DNA of 64,000 bases from Blastopirellula marina (GTDB taxonomy: Bacteria; Planctomycetota; Planctomycetia; Pirellulales; Pirellulaceae): the NCBI RefSeq assembly GCF_002967765.1, contig NZ_PUHY01000012.1:496001-560000 (forward strand), read 5' to 3'. Made by a program: the position numbers and the translations under genes. Below the pieces are notes generated by a model, which saw only the letters and a program-made list of their open reading frames with translations, was not told where the DNA came from and made no database searches. Shown here one piece after another: positions 55,754-64,000 of this stretch; position 1 is the first letter of the stretch; every line of letters starts with the position of its first letter.

Positions 55754-57403
55754 ATGTATTTCAAGTTCAAGTGCCCCGAGTGCGGTCAATCGCTCAAGGT
55801 GCGTCAAGAGTTAGCTGGTCAGAAACGGAACTGCCCTTACTGCAAAGCCACGGTGCGAATTCCGCATGTCGAGGAGGTTGCCGACGAACCCCCTTCGCCT
55901 GATGCGCCGAGCTTTCCTGATCTCAGCAACCTGCAAACCGATTCCCCTTCGTCCCGAGCCGGCAGCAAAGGCCCTGCGGTGAGCAAGAAGGGAACGTCGA
56001 AAAAGAAAGCCGAGGAAGGGCCTGCTTCCTCCGATGGCGATTTTACCGACCCTAGCGAAGTTAGCCTCGTCCCAACCGCTTTGGTTGGTTTAGCCGCGGC
56101 AGTTGTCTTCATGCTGCTGATGATTCCGTTAACAGGAACCTATATCGGCGACCTGTTTATGAAGGGAGGAATCACCGGAGTTGGGATTCAAAGCATCACC
56201 AGCTTCTTGTTCTTCTGGTCGCTGGCCATTTTGTGGCAGAAGCATCGCAAGATCGCACGGCAGCGTGACTACTTGTTAATGGATGTTCTGCCGACCGATA
56301 TCTCGCAGGAAATCACCGTCGACAAAGTCGGAGCATTCCTGGAGAACATCAACAGCTTGCCAGGGGAGCACGGCGAAAGCTTCCTGGTCAATCGCGTCAC
56401 GCGCGGTCTACAGCACTTCCGTGTACGACAAAGTGCGGCAGATACGACCACCATGATGTCTTCACAATCGGACATTGATGCGAACAACGTGTCATCTAGC
56501 TATACACCGCTACGCGTGCTGATCTGGGCGATCCCGACGATGGGATTCATCGGGACTGTGCTTGGCATTAGCTTGGCTGTGACCGAGCTATCTGGTTCGC
56601 TGGGCGGCGGTGATATCGATAAGTTGACGGAATCACTGCAGGGAATGTTCAGCGGTCTCGGAACCGCGTTCAACACGACGCTGGTCGCCTTGGTCATGTC
56701 GATGATCATCAAGTTCCCCATGTCTTCGCTGCAATGGAGTGAAGAGGGGGTGCTGAACTGGGTCGACGAATACTGTAATGAGAACCTCCTGCGTCGCCTG
56801 AAAGATGGTCGCGAGAAGATCGAAGAGAAGCAAACCGGACCCTACGACACCAAGGTCTTCCGCCGGGCTGTCGAGGAAGCGATGGCCACCCAGCAAGCCG
56901 AACTTGAAGGCTGGGTCAAAAAGCTGGAACTTGTTGGTCAAACGATTACCCAGCAAACGTCTGATGGCTGGAACGAAATCAACAACAAGATTCTCGTGAG
57001 TCAGCAAGATACGACCGGCAAAATCATGGATCAGGTTCAAGCACGCACAGTCGATATGCAGAAACGCCAGGAAGAGCAGCAAGCGTTGATGCAGGACCAA
57101 TTGAATCAGATGCAGGAAGTCTCCGCGCAACTGCAAAATACGCTCGGCCAATTGGCGAATGCCGCGGTAGATTCGCACGTGAAGGTGAACGAAACGATGA
57201 CCGACACTTCGGATCGTCTGGAGAAGTACCTGGGCGGTGTTGAAAAAGGACTGACCAGCCTCAGCGATGTACTCGGCAAACTCGGCAACGAACAAATTGT
57301 CGTGCAACAGGTCGAAGCCCCGGCCGCGAATGGAAGCAATGGCGGCTGGTTCGGATTTGGTGGGGGCAGCAAGACCAAGTCGCGCCGTAACGGGAGACGA
57401 TAA
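55754..57403 (+). CDS. MotA/TolQ/ExbB proton channel protein with N-terminal zinc ribbon
   Basis: 549 residues from the ATG at 55754 (GAGG 9 bases upstream). An N-terminal zinc ribbon (KCPECGQSL with Cys7/Cys10 and NCPYC with Cys27/Cys30) and a Ser/Pro-rich linker precede four predicted membrane helices (about 105-170, 255-275 and 300-325). The MotA/ExbB signature is IPTMGFIGTVLGISLAVTEL then GMFSGLGTAFNTTLVALVMS. After the last helix comes a cytoplasmic coiled-coil rod from about 370 to 525 and a Gly/Arg-rich tail. Such a long rod is not usual for ExbB and recalls Zorya ZorA by analogy only. It is coupled to the next gene (TAATG overlap). Confidence 0.87.
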   Translation: MYFKFKCPECGQSLKVRQELAGQKRNCPYCKATVRIPHVEEVADEPPSPDAPSFPDLSNLQTDSPSSRAGSKGPAVSKKGTSKKKAEEGPASSDGDFTDPSEVSLVPTALVGLAAAVVFMLLMIPLTGTYIGDLFMKGGITGVGIQSITSFLFFWSLAILWQKHRKIARQRDYLLMDVLPTDISQEITVDKVGAFLENINSLPGEHGESFLVNRVTRGLQHFRVRQSAADTTTMMSSQSDIDANNVSSSYTPLRVLIWAIPTMGFIGTVLGISLAVTELSGSLGGGDIDKLTESLQGMFSGLGTAFNTTLVALVMSMIIKFPMSSLQWSEEGVLNWVDEYCNENLLRRLKDGREKIEEKQTGPYDTKVFRRAVEEAMATQQAELEGWVKKLELVGQTITQQTSDGWNEINNKILVSQQDTTGKIMDQVQARTVDMQKRQEEQQALMQDQLNQMQEVSAQLQNTLGQLANAAVDSHVKVNETMTDTSDRLEKYLGGVEKGLTSLSDVLGKLGNEQIVVQQVEAPAANGSNGGWFGFGGGSKTKSRRNGRR

Positions 57404-58221
57404 TGGGACGGCGAAACAAGGAGACAGGCGAGGACATCTCCCTCTTCCCGTTTCTCAGCGTACTGGCCTGTGTGATCGGTACGTTAGCGATGGTGATCGC
57501 CATGATCGCGATCCAGTCGCTCGATAACGACGCCGTCGATCAGGCCATCGAATATGAGAAGAAAGCCAAGGAACTTGAACAAGGTAACGAAGAACTTGCC
57601 AAACTGCGTGAACAGCTGAAAAAGAAAGAATCGGAACTTAAAAGCGAACGTTCTGAGGAGCAACGCTCGCTGGAGAACGCCAAGAAACGTCTCGCCGAGC
57701 TGTTAGCCAAATTGGAAAAGACCGAGGGAGAACTCGAAAAGATCTCTGTCGAAGGTCCCAAGGTTGACGTCGCCGCTCAGAACGAAGAAATCGCCAAGAT
57801 GGAGGAAGAACTCAAGTCACGGCGTGAAAAGATTGCTCAACTCACGGCTCAAATCAAAGAGCGGAAGCTTCCACCAGAAGAGGCTGAGGTTTCCATCGTT
57901 CCTGGCGGTAGTGGCGTCGGATTTACGCCTACTTTCGTTGAATGCGACGACGGGCGGATCGTGATTCATGATGGCGGAAAAACGACACCGGTGCGTACGG
58001 CAGAGCTAAATACCAATGCCGATTTCGCCAAGGTGTTAGAAGAAGTTAAGAATAACGAGAAGGGAACGCTCGTGTTCCTGATTCGCGACGACGGACTCGG
58101 CACTTACCACGCGGCTCGCAACTTCGCCAACACGAAGGGAGTCAAGAATGGAAAGCTGCCGGTGATCGGTGATGGGCGAATCGACCTCAGCTACTTCAAG
58201 AAACAAGCCAAGAACTCGTAA
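57403..58221 (+). CDS. Single-pass membrane protein, ExbD/MotB-like position, coiled coil, 272 aa
   Basis: One N-terminal membrane helix (FPFLSVLACVIGTLAMVIAM, residues about 15-34), a long coiled coil (about 45-150) and a C-terminal domain from SIVPGGSGVGFTPTFVECDD to IDLSYFKKQ. In contrast to ExbD, TolR and MotB the helix carries no aspartate in its inner half; the nearest acids are at GEDISLF just before it. The start overlaps the upstream channel gene stop and it is followed 20 bases on by a related gene. By position it is a stator partner of the channel protein; the lack of the coupling Asp suggests a role distinct from that of the next gene. Confidence 0.75.
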   Translation: MGRRNKETGEDISLFPFLSVLACVIGTLAMVIAMIAIQSLDNDAVDQAIEYEKKAKELEQGNEELAKLREQLKKKESELKSERSEEQRSLENAKKRLAELLAKLEKTEGELEKISVEGPKVDVAAQNEEIAKMEEELKSRREKIAQLTAQIKERKLPPEEAEVSIVPGGSGVGFTPTFVECDDGRIVIHDGGKTTPVRTAELNTNADFAKVLEEVKNNEKGTLVFLIRDDGLGTYHAARNFANTKGVKNGKLPVIGDGRIDLSYFKKQAKNS

Positions 58222-58241
58222 GCAGAAATACCTCCAAGGCC

Positions 58242-59360
58242 ATGGCCAAACGCAAAGCCGCGCAAGAAGAAGAGGGACTCGACTCCCTGCTCGATACGAT
58301 GTTCAACGTGGTGGGCATTCTCATCATCGTGCTGGTCGTCGTGCAGATCGGAATGCAGGAGTCGGTCAAACAGATCGCCAACAGCGTGAGTGTCGATCCG
58401 GCGGCGTTGGAGAAACTAATCCAGGAATTGGAGGAAGTCCACAAAGACAAGTTGAAGGTTGAATCCGATATTCAGGAGATCAATCCCAATGAAGAAGACC
58501 TTGCCGAACTGATCAAACGGATTCAATCGGAATCAGACGCTAAGGCAGCCGTGCTCAAATCACAGCAAGGCGAACTTAAGGAAGCCCTAATCGCGCAAGG
58601 AAATGCTTTGGAAATGCAAAAGGAGGCGGAGAAGAACCAAGAAGAGCGCAAGCAGCTTTCCACCGAGCTGAGTAGTTCGATCGAGCAGATCGCCAAGTTG
58701 GAAGCAACTCTCGACGATACGCCCCCGCGAGCCCAGCGTCCGGCTAAGGTGGTAAATCTCCCTGATCCCCGGCCAGCTCCCGATGGAATTAAGGAAGCCA
58801 TTTTCGTTTGTACTGGGAACCAGGTTTATCCAATCGTGATCGATCCGATCCGCGATGCGGCGAAGAAACGATCCGAGTACCTCGCTGAAAAGGGACTGCG
58901 TAAGTACGTCGACGATCCCAAGCAGGGTATCAACGCCGAGAAGTTTGTAAAAGACTTTAACGAACGTCCCTTCCAGGATGACTTCTTCAAGATCGAAATG
59001 TACGCTGCTGGTCGCGATCCGCGACTTAGGTTAGATCCGAAAAACGATGCTGGCTTCAAGATCGCCGAGATTCAAAACCCAAGGTCCCGCTTTCGCAAAC
59101 TGTTAAGCCAGGTCAATCCGACCAAGTTTTACTTCAAGTTCATCGTCCTGCCCGATAGCTACGAAGCGTACGTGGAAACGCGCCATGTGACCGACGAAAT
59201 GGGCTACCTCAGTGGATGGGATCCTCAAAACCAAGACTGGAAGTATACAACTTGGGTCGGTGGCAAGGTAAAGTTTGGCCCAGAGCCACCTCCCCCCGAT
59301 CCCAACGCTCCGAAACCTCCACCCAAACCGCCAGCCCCCAAGCCAAACGTGCTGGATTAG
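58242..59360 (+). CDS. TolR/ExbD-like membrane protein with coiled coil and Pro-rich tail, 372 aa
   Basis: One membrane helix near the N-terminus (about 16-38), preceded by EEGLDSLLDTMFNVVGILII, whose Asp14 and Asp18 occupy the place of the coupling aspartate in TolR/ExbD. A coiled coil covers about 55-160. A C-terminal domain of about 180 residues (AIFVCTGNQVYPIVIDPIRD to FKFIVLPDSYEAYVETRHV) ends in a Pro-rich tail. Third gene of the unit with the zinc-ribbon channel and the Asp-less partner. AAGG lies 8 bases before the ATG. Together they resemble a TolQR/MotAB-like motor with unknown output. Confidence 0.78.
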   Translation: MAKRKAAQEEEGLDSLLDTMFNVVGILIIVLVVVQIGMQESVKQIANSVSVDPAALEKLIQELEEVHKDKLKVESDIQEINPNEEDLAELIKRIQSESDAKAAVLKSQQGELKEALIAQGNALEMQKEAEKNQEERKQLSTELSSSIEQIAKLEATLDDTPPRAQRPAKVVNLPDPRPAPDGIKEAIFVCTGNQVYPIVIDPIRDAAKKRSEYLAEKGLRKYVDDPKQGINAEKFVKDFNERPFQDDFFKIEMYAAGRDPRLRLDPKNDAGFKIAEIQNPRSRFRKLLSQVNPTKFYFKFIVLPDSYEAYVETRHVTDEMGYLSGWDPQNQDWKYTTWVGGKVKFGPEPPPPDPNAPKPPPKPPAPKPNVLD

Positions 59361-59663
59361 GGTTGGCGTGTATGAAAACCGGCAGAGTTTGCCTTCTTCA
59401 TACGCATATGCAATGCTGAGCCCGACTCGCGCCCAGCTTGAACTTCAAGGTACTACCTCACGATCTCTAAAGAATCGTTGGCAACTTGCCTCTACGTTGC
59501 GGTCAACTATTGGCCACTGCTTCCATCCGAAAGATACGCCCCTTTTTCATCTGGTTTTGTCGGACAATAGAAAAAGATTCCGTACTTTTCGCTAGTTCGG
59601 ATAGTAAGGAATTGCGAAGATAGCGGGATACGAGATCGCTTCCATTCGGCCGGCCAGCCAACG
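59361..59663. other. Intergenic region after the channel unit
   Basis: 303 bases. A compound hairpin at 59370-59403 (outer GTATGAA / TTCATAC, inner GGCA / TGCC) may end the unit, but no T-run follows. No gene is supported. Confidence 0.45.
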
Positions 59664-60254
59664 ATGAAAGAAGACTTCTTCTTCGACGAGACCTGCGACA
59701 AGCTTCTGCAAGAAGAAGAGCAGATGGTGTGGCGAGGTTACGCGCGAGCAGTAATACCACGTCATCTTCTAGTTATCAGCGGCTTTGTCGGCGCTGTTGG
59801 TGTTGCGTTGGGCGTATGGAGCAATGCTTATTTTCCGGCGAACGACTTTTCGGAAGGCTTCACAGGAAGTTTTTTTGTCGCCTTCGCCTTCTTGCTGTTG
59901 TTTCTGGCAGTGATACCACAGATCCGCATGCTTTCCCGCTTGCGGAAAGTGCGATACGTCATCACAACACAGCGTGCGTTGATCCTCGACGGTGTGGTCG
60001 AATTGCCCGGCGGTTCCCTCGCAAGCGACCTAGTGACGGTGCGTTCGATCCCACCCGATACATTAGCTAAGCGATCGCAACCTTCGGCCGACGGTACGAT
60101 TTGGATGGGTGAAGACACGTGTACGATCGTAACTGAGAAGCTACCGATTCGATACGGATTCTATGCCTGTAGCGAACCGGAAGGAGCCGAAATGGAGATT
60201 CGCCGTTTACTAGGCGAACTACCTCTCGTTCCAGAAATAGCCGAAGCTGGCTAA
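59664..60254 (+). CDS. Bacterial PH-domain membrane protein, 196 aa
   Basis: Two membrane helices (about 30-50 and 70-92) are followed by a bacterial PH-like beta domain: YVITTQRALILDGVVELPGG and DGTIWMGEDTCTIVT. Such proteins (YdbS/YdbT type) are membrane-linked and of unknown role; some contribute to resistance to antimicrobial compounds. It lies 303 bases after the channel unit and ends one base before the convergent radical SAM gene. Confidence 0.8.
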   Translation: MKEDFFFDETCDKLLQEEEQMVWRGYARAVIPRHLLVISGFVGAVGVALGVWSNAYFPANDFSEGFTGSFFVAFAFLLLFLAVIPQIRMLSRLRKVRYVITTQRALILDGVVELPGGSLASDLVTVRSIPPDTLAKRSQPSADGTIWMGEDTCTIVTEKLPIRYGFYACSEPEGAEMEIRRLLGELPLVPEIAEAG

Positions 60255-60255
60255 A

Positions 60256-61683
60256 TCAATCTACTGACGACAACACCGGTAACTCCACCGAGTCATCCGA
60301 GCCTACGCCCGTCTGCGGTTGAACACGTCCTAACCCTGATAAGATGTTTTCCAGCAAAGGGCGCATCTGACCAACTTGCTTCAAGCGGATCGCCAGATTC
60401 CACAAGCCTTCAAACTTTTTCCAGCCAGCAGAGTAAGCAGCATGCCGGGCAAACCGCAACCAAGTGGGCTTAGTTGAGGCTCCCTTGAAAATGTTGCGCC
60501 ACGTATAAAACCGGCGATACGCCTGCCAGTAGCCTGTTTCCAACTGCTCACCCGTTAAGAGTTTTGGCTGAAAAACGGTATGCCGCGTATCATATAAATC
60601 CCAGTTAGAATGCAGCAATCGTCCTTCGGCTTCCATCCGCTGATAAAGTCCGGTCGCAGGGTAGGGAGTCAAAATATGATAGGTGGATGTTTCGATTCCA
60701 CTTTCGACCGCCCAATCGACCGTGCGTGAAAAGACTGACGCGTCGTCGTCGTCCATCCCGAAGACAAAGCTACCATTTACCATCACGCCAGCATCGTGCA
60801 CGCGGCGGATCGCGGCTTGGTAGTCACGATTGAGGTTTTGCACTTTCGCGTGATCCTGCAAGTTTGCCACGCTCAGTGACTCGAATCCGACAAAGATACT
60901 CCGTAGCCCTGCCTCTGCCGCGAGCTCCAACATGCCTGACTTAAGCAGCGAATTCACCGTGGCCGCAGCTTGCCACAGCCTTCCCATGCCGCGCATCCCT
61001 TGGAACAACTCGCGAGCAAAACGACTATCCCCGAAGATGTGATCGTCTAAGAAATAGAGATGCTTCCCCGGCAAGCGATCGATCTCAGCTAAGGCATCGT
61101 CCACCTTTTGGGTATAAAACGATCGGCCACCTTGAAAGAATGCATCCTTGTAACAGAAGTCGCAATGATGCGGACAACCTCGAGTCACGACAATTGAATT
61201 CGGCACCAAGTATAAATGGCGTTTGATCAGATCGCGACGGATCGGTGGTAGGCGTTTGAGGGTTCGCACCTTAGACACATATCGAGCCTGCGGATGACCT
61301 TCTCGGTAGTCCTTAAGAAACTGTGGCCAGATATCTTCGCCAGGGCCGAGGAAGATAGAGTCCGCGTGTACGGCCGCTTCTTCCGGCAACGAGGTCACGT
61401 GCAGCCCACCGAGACAAACGTAGCAGCCTTTCTGCCGATAATGGTCGGCCAACTTATAAGCCCGGTAGGCAGAGGTGATGTAAACCTGAATCACCACGAT
61501 GTCAGGCTCGTCATCGGTCTTCAGGATTTCGACATGCTCGTCCTGCAGATCAACTTCGTCATCATCGCGTAGATAACCTGCCAAGGTCGCTAAACCTAAC
61601 GGCGGGAATAGGCTGTATTTGATGGGCCGGAACAGCGGGCTGGTCGCTTCGGTGAGCGCCGGCAGAATCATCTTCACGCGCAT
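60256..61683 (-). CDS. B12-binding radical SAM protein
   Basis: 475 residues. An N-terminal cobalamin-binding-type Rossmann domain (LATLAGYLRDDDEVDLQDEH, then VVIQVYITSAYRAYKLADHY) is followed by the radical SAM core with the [4Fe-4S] cluster cysteines Cys170, Cys174 and Cys177 in TRGCPHHCDFCYKD. Later blocks GMVGFESL-like IFVGFESLSVANLQ and FVFGMDDDD fit the BchE/HpnP-like group, enzymes that methylate or cyclise lipids and other substrates. The C-terminal 130 residues are an added helical region. Substrate unknown. GGGAG precedes the ATG. Confidence 0.9.
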   Translation of the reverse strand: MRVKMILPALTEATSPLFRPIKYSLFPPLGLATLAGYLRDDDEVDLQDEHVEILKTDDEPDIVVIQVYITSAYRAYKLADHYRQKGCYVCLGGLHVTSLPEEAAVHADSIFLGPGEDIWPQFLKDYREGHPQARYVSKVRTLKRLPPIRRDLIKRHLYLVPNSIVVTRGCPHHCDFCYKDAFFQGGRSFYTQKVDDALAEIDRLPGKHLYFLDDHIFGDSRFARELFQGMRGMGRLWQAAATVNSLLKSGMLELAAEAGLRSIFVGFESLSVANLQDHAKVQNLNRDYQAAIRRVHDAGVMVNGSFVFGMDDDDASVFSRTVDWAVESGIETSTYHILTPYPATGLYQRMEAEGRLLHSNWDLYDTRHTVFQPKLLTGEQLETGYWQAYRRFYTWRNIFKGASTKPTWLRFARHAAYSAGWKKFEGLWNLAIRLKQVGQMRPLLENILSGLGRVQPQTGVGSDDSVELPVLSSVD

Positions 61684-61799
61684 CGTGCTTCGTCTCCCTG
61701 ATCCCTGGAACTCCGCCTCGGTGAATTCGAGATACCACTATCAGGTTACGTCGCCATACCCGTACGGGTTCATGTCACGCATCAATTCATCAGAAAACC

Positions 61800-62987
61800 C
61801 TATTCTGTCGTCAGCATCCAGTACGCTGTTAGCCACTTTTGTTCTGGACTATCCAGCAACTCATATTGTTCCTCAACGCGTTGTGGTTCCTCTGAGGCGG
61901 CAAGAGAAACTATTAGCGCAGCAACAAGTCCGTTATCCTTACGCTCACAAGCCTTACTAAGACATTCTTCGATTTCAACGAGTGAAACTACCCGACCAAC
62001 GCTTTTCCATCGTTCGCTCGGCTCCAAGAAAAAGGGCGATGCGCCCAAAATCGAGAGATCATGTTCACGTTTCAAGTACTCTTTCAAGGCGTCTTCGAAA
62101 GCAGTTTGTGCCAATTGCCGCACACCCGCCTTTTCGGCAACGTCGCCGATTTGAAGGAGTTTAAGAACACTACTACTGGAATCATTCTCTTTAACAAGTC
62201 CAATCACTTTTTGGAGTTGAACCTTTGCCAAGTCCGTTCGACCTTCCGCAGCAGCAACCTCCGCGCTACGCAGTGCCCGTGTATATTGCAGATCTTCTTC
62301 CGACATCTGTTGGTCGATTGCCAACCTAATCTGTTGGTCGAGGTAACCAGGGTCGCTGGGAACAAGAAGGCGGCCCACTTTGTTGATTCGCTCCTCCAGT
62401 TTCGTTCGAAGATCAGGATCGCTGATTCGCTCGACCAGCTTATGGGCCTCGTCTAATTCTCCAACTTCGGAAAGATTGCTCACGATACTCTTAAGTGTGC
62501 TATCGCGATTTTCCGGATCAAAGGAATCCAAATCGCACTTCGCTAGTGCGACTTGTAAGCCAGTCATATCACGACGTTTTATGCGTTCCACCGCAACCAA
62601 TGTGAACGCACGTAGCTTTCCGTATCGGGGCAGAGGATCTGCGACGCGAAACGCCGCTTCCAGATCACCACACTGCGCAAACCCCGACGCGGCGAAATAG
62701 CGAAAGCTCATTGCTTTCTGCGGTACGCCTGCAGGAAGTAACGAAAGGGTTTCTTCAACACATCCTTTGGCAGCCAGGACGTGCGCCGACACATCGCGCA
62801 CGTAGTCTTTGGAGTGTTCAGGAAGCCGTTCTCCATTGAGTAGGGCATTCGTTAGATCGAAGGTTCGTTGAACCCAAACGTGGTTGGTTGTGGCGTCGGC
62901 GTTTGCTGGGGCCACTAGAAGTACGCCAAAAAGTAGAATGGGAAACGTCCAATGGCGTTGGCAAGCTCGATAGGATTGAGAAAACAC
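61800..62987 (-). CDS. Secreted helical-repeat hypothetical protein, 395 aa
   Basis: GTG start at 62987. A signal peptide (CQRHWTFPILLFGVLLVAPA, cleavage after ANA) is followed by TPR-like helical pairs such as GDLEAAFRVADPLPRYGKLR and AEGRTDLAKVQLQKVIGLV. Conserved cysteines and Ser-rich turns recur but no active site appears. It may be a periplasmic scaffold like the other two secreted repeat proteins in this window. It is divergent from the tRNA gene region. Confidence 0.72.
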   Translation of the reverse strand: MFSQSYRACQRHWTFPILLFGVLLVAPANADATTNHVWVQRTFDLTNALLNGERLPEHSKDYVRDVSAHVLAAKGCVEETLSLLPAGVPQKAMSFRYFAASGFAQCGDLEAAFRVADPLPRYGKLRAFTLVAVERIKRRDMTGLQVALAKCDLDSFDPENRDSTLKSIVSNLSEVGELDEAHKLVERISDPDLRTKLEERINKVGRLLVPSDPGYLDQQIRLAIDQQMSEEDLQYTRALRSAEVAAAEGRTDLAKVQLQKVIGLVKENDSSSSVLKLLQIGDVAEKAGVRQLAQTAFEDALKEYLKREHDLSILGASPFFLEPSERWKSVGRVVSLVEIEECLSKACERKDNGLVAALIVSLAASEEPQRVEEQYELLDSPEQKWLTAYWMLTTE

Positions 62988-63301
62988 GACAGTTCCATAC
63001 CCAAGTGCGTACGAATGATGATTCGATCTAATTCCGCAATCCTTTCAGTCTACCCACCACCGAACGGAAAGCATGGTACACCCTGACAGCATTTCCAGAA
63101 TATGCCTTAACCGTTTCATATACCAAAGGTTACGGCAATTCACTGCGACTCTAAATTGACAATTGAACATCCATCCGGCATACTTTCTTCTCTGGCAAGC
63201 GAAATTTCGCTTCCCCCGGGTAGACCAGTTTCGATTATTCGCTAAACTGGTGCTTTCCTAGATGAGGGAATTGGATCCTTAAGGGATTCTGCTTTCCTTT
63301 T
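62988..63301. other. Intergenic region before tRNA-Gly
   Basis: 314 bases, no gene or RNA motif I can support; it should hold promoters for the divergent secreted gene and the tRNA. Confidence 0.5.
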
Positions 63302-63374
63302 GCGGGTGTAGCTCAGTTGGTAGAGCACAACGTTGCCAACGTTGTTGTCGACGGTTCGAATCCGTTCACCCGCT
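63302..63374 (+). tRNA. tRNA-Gly (anticodon GCC)
   Basis: 73-nt cloverleaf. Acceptor stem GCGGGTG pairs with CACCCGC; D arm GCTC-AGTTGGTA-GAGC; anticodon stem CAACG/CGTTG with loop TTGCCAA, anticodon GCC; T arm GACGG-TTCGAAT-CCGTT. The 3' base before CCA addition is T; CCA is not encoded. Confidence 0.96.
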
Positions 63375-63386
63375 CTTACTTTTGAT

Positions 63387-63425
63387 TGCATTGCGAAGTG
63401 TGCCTCATTTGGCACACGCAATGCA
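63387..63425. other. Strong 15-bp hairpin between tRNA-Gly and tig
   Basis: TGCATTGC, bulge GAA, GTGTGCC, a 6-base loop TCATTT, then GGCACAC and GCAATGCA: both arms pair perfectly with one three-base bulge. It lies 12 bases past the tRNA end. There is no T-tract on either strand. It could be a processing or transcription-end structure for the tRNA, or a short leader element of the trigger factor gene. Confidence 0.6.
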
Positions 63426-63578
63426 GCAAAACATCTGGTGGATGTGGCTCTTGGCAGTGCTTTGCCACATCGCCACGTTTAATCCGAGACGCTGTAAAGC
63501 ATAAACAGTGTGACGAGTCTCGCGGCGTGGGTGAGGATAAACCCACCCATTCTGCTCTGACATCAGTTGCTAATGAAT

Positions 63579-63600
63579 CCCGCGAATACTGCGGGCTTTC
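63579..63600 (+). terminator. Weak hairpin before tig
   Basis: CCCGC / GCGGG with a 7-base loop, followed by CTTTC, 35 bases before the tig start. A short stem, so either a weak terminator or part of the tig leader. Confidence 0.3.
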
Positions 63601-63634
63601 TGATTGTTCACCCCAGATTTTGCGGAATCGCTGA

Positions 63635-64000
63635 ATGAATTCGCCTGACATTGAAAACGCCGAAGGTTCGGTTGCTGAAGCGGATGCCCCCAAGAAGTTG
63701 ACGCTCGACGTTAAAGTCGACGCTCCTAGCTCTTGCCAGCGACACGTCACGGTCACTGTTTCGCGTGAGGACATCGATCGTTACTTTGACGTTGCGATCG
63801 AAGACATGGTCCCGAACGCTGCTGTTCCTGGTTTCCGTAAGGGTTTCGCCCCGAAGAAGCTGGTTGAAAAGCGTTTCCGTGCGGAAGTTAAGGACCAAGT
63901 GAAGGGCACGCTGTTGATGGACAGCATGACCCAAGCCACGGAAGAGCAATCGTTCTCGGCAATCAGCGAGCCTGATTTCAACTACTCGGTGATCGAACTG
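63635..64000 (+). CDS. tig: Trigger factor (3' truncated)
   Basis: Partial: 122 codons from the ATG at 63635 to the right edge, frame still open. Trigger factor is the ribosome-bound chaperone and peptidyl-prolyl isomerase. The ribosome-binding signature is GFRKGFAPKKLVEKRF (family pattern GFRxGKxP), preceded by the usual VTVSREDIDRYFDVAIEDM helix-strand. An N-terminal extension of about 20 residues (SPDIENAEGSVAEADAPKK) is present. The peptidyl-prolyl isomerase domain lies beyond the window. In many bacteria clpP-clpX follow, but that is not visible here. Confidence 0.92.
   Translation, partial: MNSPDIENAEGSVAEADAPKKLTLDVKVDAPSSCQRHVTVTVSREDIDRYFDVAIEDMVPNAAVPGFRKGFAPKKLVEKRFRAEVKDQVKGTLLMDSMTQATEEQSFSAISEPDFNYSVIEL

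Noticed and set aside
55754-59360. Zorya-type anti-phage system
   Set aside because: ZorA/ZorB resemblance is by general layout only; no ZorC, ZorD or ZorE-like effector gene follows.

Overview
The window looks like chromosomal core sequence from a planctomycete of the Pirellulaceae kind (Blastopirellula, Bremerella or Rhodopirellula relatives). The evidence is a DUF1559 protein with the type IV pilin-like N-terminus typical of the phylum, a giant tandem UvrA, a bacterial topoisomerase VI B subunit, several secreted TPR-like proteins, MJ0042-like zinc-ribbon/ExbB fusions and a Minf_1886 family protein beside a RicT/PSP1 protein. Genus is inference; there is no rRNA. I see no phage, transposon, CRISPR array or compositional island.

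Layout. 1-3.4 kb: end of an ExbB/ExbD-type operon (two ExbD proteins and an 832-residue TPR protein). 3.8-5 kb: two small secreted Tyr/Gly/Pro-rich proteins, the second with a possible switching leader hairpin. 5.4-18.2 kb: Top6B without Top6A, a Tat-exported Gfo/Idh/MocA oxidoreductase, a membrane-anchored coiled-coil protein, a D-2-hydroxyacid dehydrogenase and the 2336-residue UvrA. 18.5-26.7 kb: a CoA-binding protein, a large membrane protein, thiS-thiG, a FIST sensor protein, and a divergent AraC regulator/EamA exporter pair around an inverted repeat. 26.9-31.3 kb: a response regulator, a secreted HEAT/TPR protein with a DUF2752 partner, an alpha/beta hydrolase and a DUF2617-like protein.

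31.8-37.4 kb carries nitrogen control (glnE and a P-II protein) flanking three small unassigned cytoplasmic genes, one of which resembles the ribosomal L7/L12 C-terminal domain. 37.5-40.4 kb is a promoter-led three-gene unit (Cys/His-rich exported protein, DUF1559 pseudopilin, DUF4198 protein) ending in a terminator; its make-up suggests extracytoplasmic metal handling. 40.7-44.5 kb has an iron-type alcohol dehydrogenase, a TIM-barrel isomerase and the overlapping thyA-folA pair, followed by an orphan beta-class DNA methyltransferase. 45.7-50 kb holds a STAS protein, a VOC protein, a YbaN-like protein, the RicT/Minf_1886/small membrane protein unit, an ArsC-like protein and thioredoxin.

50-64 kb: a coiled-coil protein, a Gly-rich secreted protein, a potassium-dependent type membrane pyrophosphatase with a large loop insertion, then a tightly coupled three-gene unit of a zinc-ribbon MotA/TolQ/ExbB channel and two unusual TolR/MotB-like partners. 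This is the strongest candidate for an undescribed ion-driven machine. The window closes with a bacterial PH-domain protein, a B12-type radical SAM enzyme, a secreted repeat protein, tRNA-Gly(GCC) and the 5' part of the trigger factor gene.

Where several starts were possible I chose the one with the best Shine-Dalgarno spacing or the family-like N-terminus, and state this per gene. All functions come from reading motifs by eye; no database search was run.
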